Assembly (NCBI RefSeq): GCF_030272615.1
Contig: NC_081410.1
Span: 574,766,263-574,830,262, forward strand
Length of the DNA: 64,000 nt
Reading direction: 5' to 3'
Source: Cryptomeria japonica
Lineage: Eukaryota; Streptophyta; Pinopsida; Cupressales; Cupressaceae
Part shown: piece after piece, positions 59,515-64,000 of the stretch
Layout of the letters: every line of letters starts with the position of its first letter
Numbering within the stretch: the first letter of the stretch is position 1
The notes under the pieces: model-generated
The model's input: only the letters and a program-made list of their open reading frames with translations
Told to the model about the DNA's origin: nothing
The model's database searches: none
Made by a program: the position numbers and the translations under genes

Positions 59515-61079
59515 TGATGCAGCCATAACCGATGAAACCCTCAAAAGAGAGTTGACCGACTTATGCAGCAAGAGTAACACAATGAAAGCAACAAGAAAAC
59601 ATAGAGAGATGACAGAAATAGATCATATTATTGCCTTAGAACTTTCGGCAACTAACCGGTTATCATCATAGAACATTTGGTAGTTAACCGGTTACATGCA
59701 AGCTTCAAACTAGATACAATCCAATCGGGACTCTGAGAATCAACCGGATCACTAAATGCAAATCCAAATCCTTATTCTTATTTCTACTTCCTCCACCCCT
59801 ACAAAAGATTACATAATACCCTATATATACCCTCTAAAACATATATGAGTCAGCCTCAAAAGATTACATTTACCAATGCAGGAAAATGAAACGTGTAACC
59901 AGGTTGGCCCTAAGAATTAAAAAAATCCTTCTGGAAAATAACAACCAAGAGGTGTGGTTCAGTAGGAAAGTTGGCCACATGCCAAAGAACATCAGACAAG
60001 ATCCAAAATAGGTCCACATGCCAAGAATCGCTTAGGTAATGAAGGAAAGTTAACCGGTAAACACAAGAATTGTTCCAGAACCGAGAAGCAACCAACTGGA
60101 AGCGATAACTAGCCGGAAAAGAATCCAAATAGACTGAAAAATATGGAATTAAGCACAAGAACCAGTCTGGAAACCGAAAATAGGATCTGTAATGAAAAGC
60201 AAGCAACTACCGGTAAGAACACATAAAACTGCACAATGAACTAAACAAGAACAAAACTAAAAGGAAATATTTTTGGTTGAAGCAAGATTGCTCATAGACC
60301 AGTGAAACCCTTAAAAGAGAGTTGACTGACTTACACAACAAGAGTAACAAAATGAAAGCAACATGAAAACATAGCAATATTATAGAAACGTATCATATTA
60401 TTGCCTTAGAACTTCGGACAACCAACCAGTAGTTAACCGGTTACATGCATGCTTCAAACCAGATACAATCCAACTGGGACTCTGAGAATCAATCAGATCA
60501 CTAAATGCAAATCCAAATCCTTATTTTTATTTATACATCCTCTGCCCCTACAAATGATTACATAATACCCTGTATATACCATCCATAACATATTTGTGTC
60601 GGCCTCAAAAGATTACATTTACCAATGCAGGAAAATGAAATGTGTAACTAGGTCAGCCCTAAGAATTGAAGAAATTCTTCCAAAAAATAACAACCAAGAG
60701 GTATGGTTCAACAGGAAAGTTGGCCACACACCAAAGAACATTGGAGAAGATCCCAAATAGGTCCACATGCCAAGAATCGCTCTGGTAATGAAGGAAAGTT
60801 AACTAGTAAGCACACGAACTGTCCCGAAACCCAGAAACAGCCAATCGGAAGTGATAACTAGCCGAAAAAAATTCCAAATGGACTAAAAATCTGGAATTAA
60901 GCACAAGAGCTAGCCTGGAAACTGAAAATAGGATCTGTAATGAAAAGCAAGCAACTACTGGTACCAACCGATGAAAACACGAAAAACTGCACAATGAACT
61001 TAGAAACAAGAACAAAACTGAAAGGAAATATTTTTGGTTGATGCAAGATTTCTCATAGACCGGGGATGCTCCTGCATCA
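59515..61079 (-). repeat. tandem double LTR at left end of element C
   Basis: Two LTR copies in direct tandem, 59515-60300 and 60301-61079. At the join the first lacks the terminal GGGGATGCTCCTGCATCA and the second lacks TGATGCAGCCATAACC, so roughly 40 bp spanning an LTR-LTR junction were lost. Copies share CCTCAAAAGAGAGTTGACYG, AACCGGTTACATGCA and ATATATTTTTGGTTG-type phrases with the 5' LTR. Confidence 0.85.
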
Positions 61080-61307
61080 GAAACCCTAGGTAGAAAGAGA
61101 TGTTCCATGAGAGGCAACTCATGAACATCTAAAAGGATTTAGGATAAAGAACCCCTGCTCATTTATTATCTAAACATCTTCCTTATCTACCAACCTCTTC
61201 TTTAGCTCCTCTGAGATCTCAACCGACTTCTCTAACTCTTGACTCCCTTTGTTTCTCTTCCTTTGCTTCCGATCTGCACATTGTCTCTCTTTACTGCTTT
61301 CTTTCTT

Positions 61308-61997
61308 CTAGAACTTTGATTTTCTTCTGTCACAAGACTTCATCTGGTTTGTCTCCATAAACTTTCTATCATTCGGTTCTATTTGTCCATCGGGTTCATC
61401 TATCAGAACTTTTTGCAAACTCATGTCACCTTCTGGTATAGCCTCTGCAACTGGTTCTATCATATCTTTCTGCAAACATAAGTCACCTTTCGGTATAACC
61501 TTTTCAACCAGTTTCTCAGTACTGAAACTTTTCTCAAGGTTCAGATTCTTCACCTCCTTCTCTTTCTCCTTGAAAGAAGTCAATGTGAACTTATGTCCAT
61601 CTTTCTCAATAGTGGTTAGGTTTTTTCTACAGTTATAAATAGCTCCTCTATCAAACTGCCAAGGTCTCCCCAACAAGACATGACAAACATTCATAGATAC
61701 AACATCACACAAAACCTCATCCCTAAAAGGCCCAATATTAAAATTCACCAAACACTGCTCCTTTACTTCTATCTTTTGATCATCTTGTAACCAAATTACC
61801 TCATAAGGACAAGAATGCTCAAGCCTCTTTAATCCAAGCTTCACAACCATCTCCTCAAATACTAAATTATCAATACTTCCACTATCCACAATAACCTTGC
61901 AACACTTACCACCTGATTTACACACAGTCCGAAAAAGACTCCTTTGAGTAGATCCAGTATCTTCATTGCTCTGCTCCATCATGATTCTTCTGAACAT
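61308..61997 (-). pseudogene. element C retropepsin-like protease
   Basis: About 229 open codons. CCKVIVDSGSIDNLVFEEMV carries the aspartic DSG active site, followed by KLGLKRLEHSCPYEV and the hydrophobic ILGRPW-equivalent VLLGRPWQFDRGAIYNC, landmarks of gypsy retropepsins. The last ~90 residues are Glu/Lys-rich with an internal repeat (PKGDLCLQKDMIEPV / PEGDMSLQKVLIDEP). After a stop at about 61308 the frame runs on to the LTR as KKESSKERQ...KRLVDKEDV. The RT expected next is absent. Retropepsin cleaves the gag-pol polyprotein. Confidence 0.85.
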
Positions 61998-62009
61998 AAG
62001 GGATTCTCC

Positions 62010-63152
62010 TTGCTCTAGTATACAATCAATTCTGGTAACTTCACCTTATCATTCCTCATTTGCCACACAATTTCTTGCCATTCCTTACTTACATTCATAA
62101 AATCTATGTCTGGTTTCCCCACACTTGAAACATTTGTCAAGGAATTATCTATTGGTATTGCTACTGCCTTTCCTCTATGTTTTATGTTCCAGTTCTTTAC
62201 TCCACTTAGGTTTTGATTCTTTCTCAACATTCTGCTTCTCTGTACTCATCTGCCCCTTGAATCTCTCCTTCCCTCTAGGTTTATTCGATTGTCTTCTTCT
62301 CACCTTCTCCTCAACCTTCAAAGCATACTGGTAAGCTTCTTCAACTATAGAAACCCTCAACATACTCATCTTGTCCTGAATGTTAAATGCAAGTCCATTT
62401 ATTTACCACGCCACCTTTTCTCTATCCATCTCTCTATGTCCATATCTAATCATCACCTTGTAGAATTTCTCAGTATATTCTTTTACAGTCATGTTTCTCT
62501 ATTTCAGTTTCCACAACTTCTTAAAAAAATCCAACTCATAGTCTCCCGGTATGAACTTGGCCTTTAATCTTGCAACCATCTGTCTCCACCAAGTGATCTT
62601 TATTTCACCATTCTCCACTCCGTCTTTCTGCAATTCTTTCCACCATAAGGAAACATGCCCTTTCAACTTAGTCTGTGTCAATCAAACTCTCTACGGGTCC
62701 TTGACATCCTCAAACTCAAAGTAATCCTCCAACTCTATGATCCAATCAATCAAATCCTCCGAGCTTAGCATTCCGGAAAAGTTTGAAATTTCCACTTTAT
62801 AAACTTTAATCACTTGCGCCACTTCTCTTAGGAATCTTTCCTCTCTTTCATCTTTCGGTCCTTCAACCTCTTCTGCTTCAAGCTCTTCACCGACTTCTTC
62901 ATACTCATCCTCAGATTCAGGGTTCCTCTACAAACCAGCCAATGCATTTCAGATTTTGTTCGTCACTTCATACTTGAAGTCCTCCATCATCTGCTCTACC
63001 CTCCAGGAGTTTTTCCTTCTATCCGGCATCTCCTCCTCTACTCTAATGAACTGCCTCAACTCGGTGCTCTTACTACCGATTTCATTTTCCTCTCCTCGGT
63101 GATCTATTGAACACACGTGTAGCCTGCCTCCGATCGGTGTCTGTCCACCCAA
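62010..63152 (-). pseudogene. element C gag (Retrotrans_gag, CCHC knuckle)
   Basis: Minus strand: VEISNFSGMLSSEDLIDWII and LEDYFEFE (near 62720-62800), GHVSLWWKELQKDG (near 62640), WRQMVARLKAKFIPGDYE (near 62560), VKEYTEKFYKVMIRYGHREM (near 62460), all standard gypsy capsid landmarks. A basic linker (RRRQSNKPRGKERFKG) and a CCHC knuckle CFKCGETRHRFYEC (near 62100-62140) follow. In-frame stops occur near 62925, 62685, 62499, 62400 and elsewhere. The likely start is near 63152 (MGGQTPIGGRL), ~50 bases inside the PBS. Confidence 0.85.
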
Positions 63153-63200
63153 AGGAATGCCTCAAGGTTCACAAACAACTCTTCCACCAGCTAGTTCATA

Positions 63201-63216
63201 ACCAGCTCTGATACCA
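63201..63216 (-). other. primer-binding site of element C
   Basis: Minus strand TGGTATCAGAGCTGGT, two bases after the LTR end (…GGCTACATCA), complementary to initiator methionine tRNA. Confidence 0.9.
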
Positions 63217-63218
63217 TT

Positions 63219-64000
63219 TGATGTAGCCATAACTGGTGAAACCCTCAAAAGAGAGTTGACCGACTTATGCAGCAAGAGTAACACAATGAAAGCAACAAGA
63301 AAATATAGCAAGATTATAAAAATGGATCATATTATTGCCTTACAACTTCCGACAACCAACTGGTTATCATCATAGAGTCATCATAGAACATTCAGTAGTT
63401 AACTGATTACATGCAGGCTTCAAACCATATACAATCCAACCGGGACTTTGAGAATCAACAAGATCACTTCCTCTTCCCCTACAAATGATTACATAATACC
63501 CTATCTATACCCTCTGAAACATATCTGGGTCGGCCTCAAAAGATTACATTTCCCAATGCAGGAAAATGAAATGTGTAACTAGGTCGGCCCCTAAGAATTA
63601 AAGAAACCCTTCTGGAAAATAACAACCAAGAGGTGTGGTTCAATAGGAAAGTCGGTCACATGCCAAAGAACATCATACAAGATCCCAAATAGGTCCGCAC
63701 GCCAAGAATCGCTCCGGTAATCAAGGAAAGTTAACTGGTAAGCAGAAGAACTGTCCCGAAACCTAGAAACAACCAACCAGAATTGATAACTAGCCAGAAA
63801 ATAATCCAATGGATTGAAAATCTAGAATTAAGCACATGAACTAGCCTGGAAACCAAAAATTGGATCTGCAATGAAAAGCAAGCAACTACTGGTACCAACC
63901 GGTAAGAACATAGAAAACTAGACAATGAACTAAATAAGAACAAAACTGAAAGGAAACATTTTTGGTTGATGCAAGATTGCTCATAGACCGGGGATGCTCC
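63219..64000 (-). repeat. 5' LTR of element C (runs off the window)
   Basis: Starts TGATGTAGCC and aligns throughout with 59515-60300 and 60301-61079. It ends at the window edge in GGGGATGCTCC, about seven bases short of the expected terminus. Confidence 0.88.

Larger units (their letters stand above)
59515..64000 (-). mobile_element. Ty3-gypsy element C (gag-protease only), in element D LTR
   Basis: Minus-strand element running off the right edge: 5' LTR 63219 to beyond 64000, PBS 63201-63216, gag and protease 61308-63152, then directly the 3' LTR region 59515-61079. LTRs run TGATGCAGCC...GGGATGCTCCTGCATCA. The protease is followed only by a short Lys/Glu-rich tail; no RT, RNase H or integrase is present, so it is non-autonomous. 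The left flank is CCTAT (59510-59514); the right target copy is outside the window. Confidence 0.85.

Overview
This 64 kb window looks like intergenic DNA from a very large plant nuclear genome, most likely a gymnosperm such as a conifer. That placement is inference. It rests on the density of old, nested Ty1-copia, Ty3-gypsy, hAT and LINE remnants with stops and frameshifts, AT-rich spacers, long microsatellites, and only one possible piece of a host gene (a terminal exon at about 13.7 kb). No intact protein-coding gene, rRNA, tRNA or CRISPR array was found.

Layout. 0-4.6 kb: a degenerate ~920-codon minus-strand reading frame of unrecognised family (404-3162) behind a CCCGAA hexamer patch, then an upstream region with repeated TTCGGCG motifs. 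4.9-7.4 kb: a decayed copia RT/RNase H abutting a decayed hAT transposase, both minus. 8.2-13.5 kb: two LTR-like blocks with target-site duplications (8561-11520; solo LTR 12654-13459). 13.7 kb: orphan terminal exon. 14.3-14.7 kb: local tandem repeats.

15.3-35.0 kb is one nest. Copia A (minus, 15284-35020) is split in its RNase H gene by copia B (plus, 17545-27715). B's 5' LTR is split by hAT-1 (17664-22972), an internally deleted element. hAT-1 is split by hAT-2 (18627-22734), which keeps a broken but nearly complete BED/DUF659/hAT_C transposase. Each level shows a near-perfect target duplication, and the A reading frame resumes across the B insertion. A is also interrupted at 28016-30768 by organelle-like DNA, probably mitochondrial.

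35-42 kb: a possible tRNA-derived SINE, two diverged copies of a gypsy RT fragment, and between them a ~5.1 kb block that looks like a single giant LTR. It holds 19 copies of a ~179 bp unit whose core is a near-perfect 43 bp palindrome. 42-49 kb: small tandem arrays (including an 81 bp unit open on both strands), a CT-repeat-linked array, a LINE zf-RVT/RNase H remnant and a long CA/TA microsatellite. 49.3-52.0 kb: AT-rich, nothing seen.

52.0-64.0 kb: element D (minus), an LTR element with no recognisable polymerase that carries a gag remnant with four CCHC-like knuckles and a long unknown ORF. That ORF is split by a complete 344 bp TRIM (plus strand). D's 5' LTR is interrupted by gypsy element C (minus, 59515 to beyond the window), which carries only gag and protease and has a tandem LTR at its left end. 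Non-autonomous elements (hAT-1, D, C, TRIM) would depend on polymerases or transposases supplied in trans.
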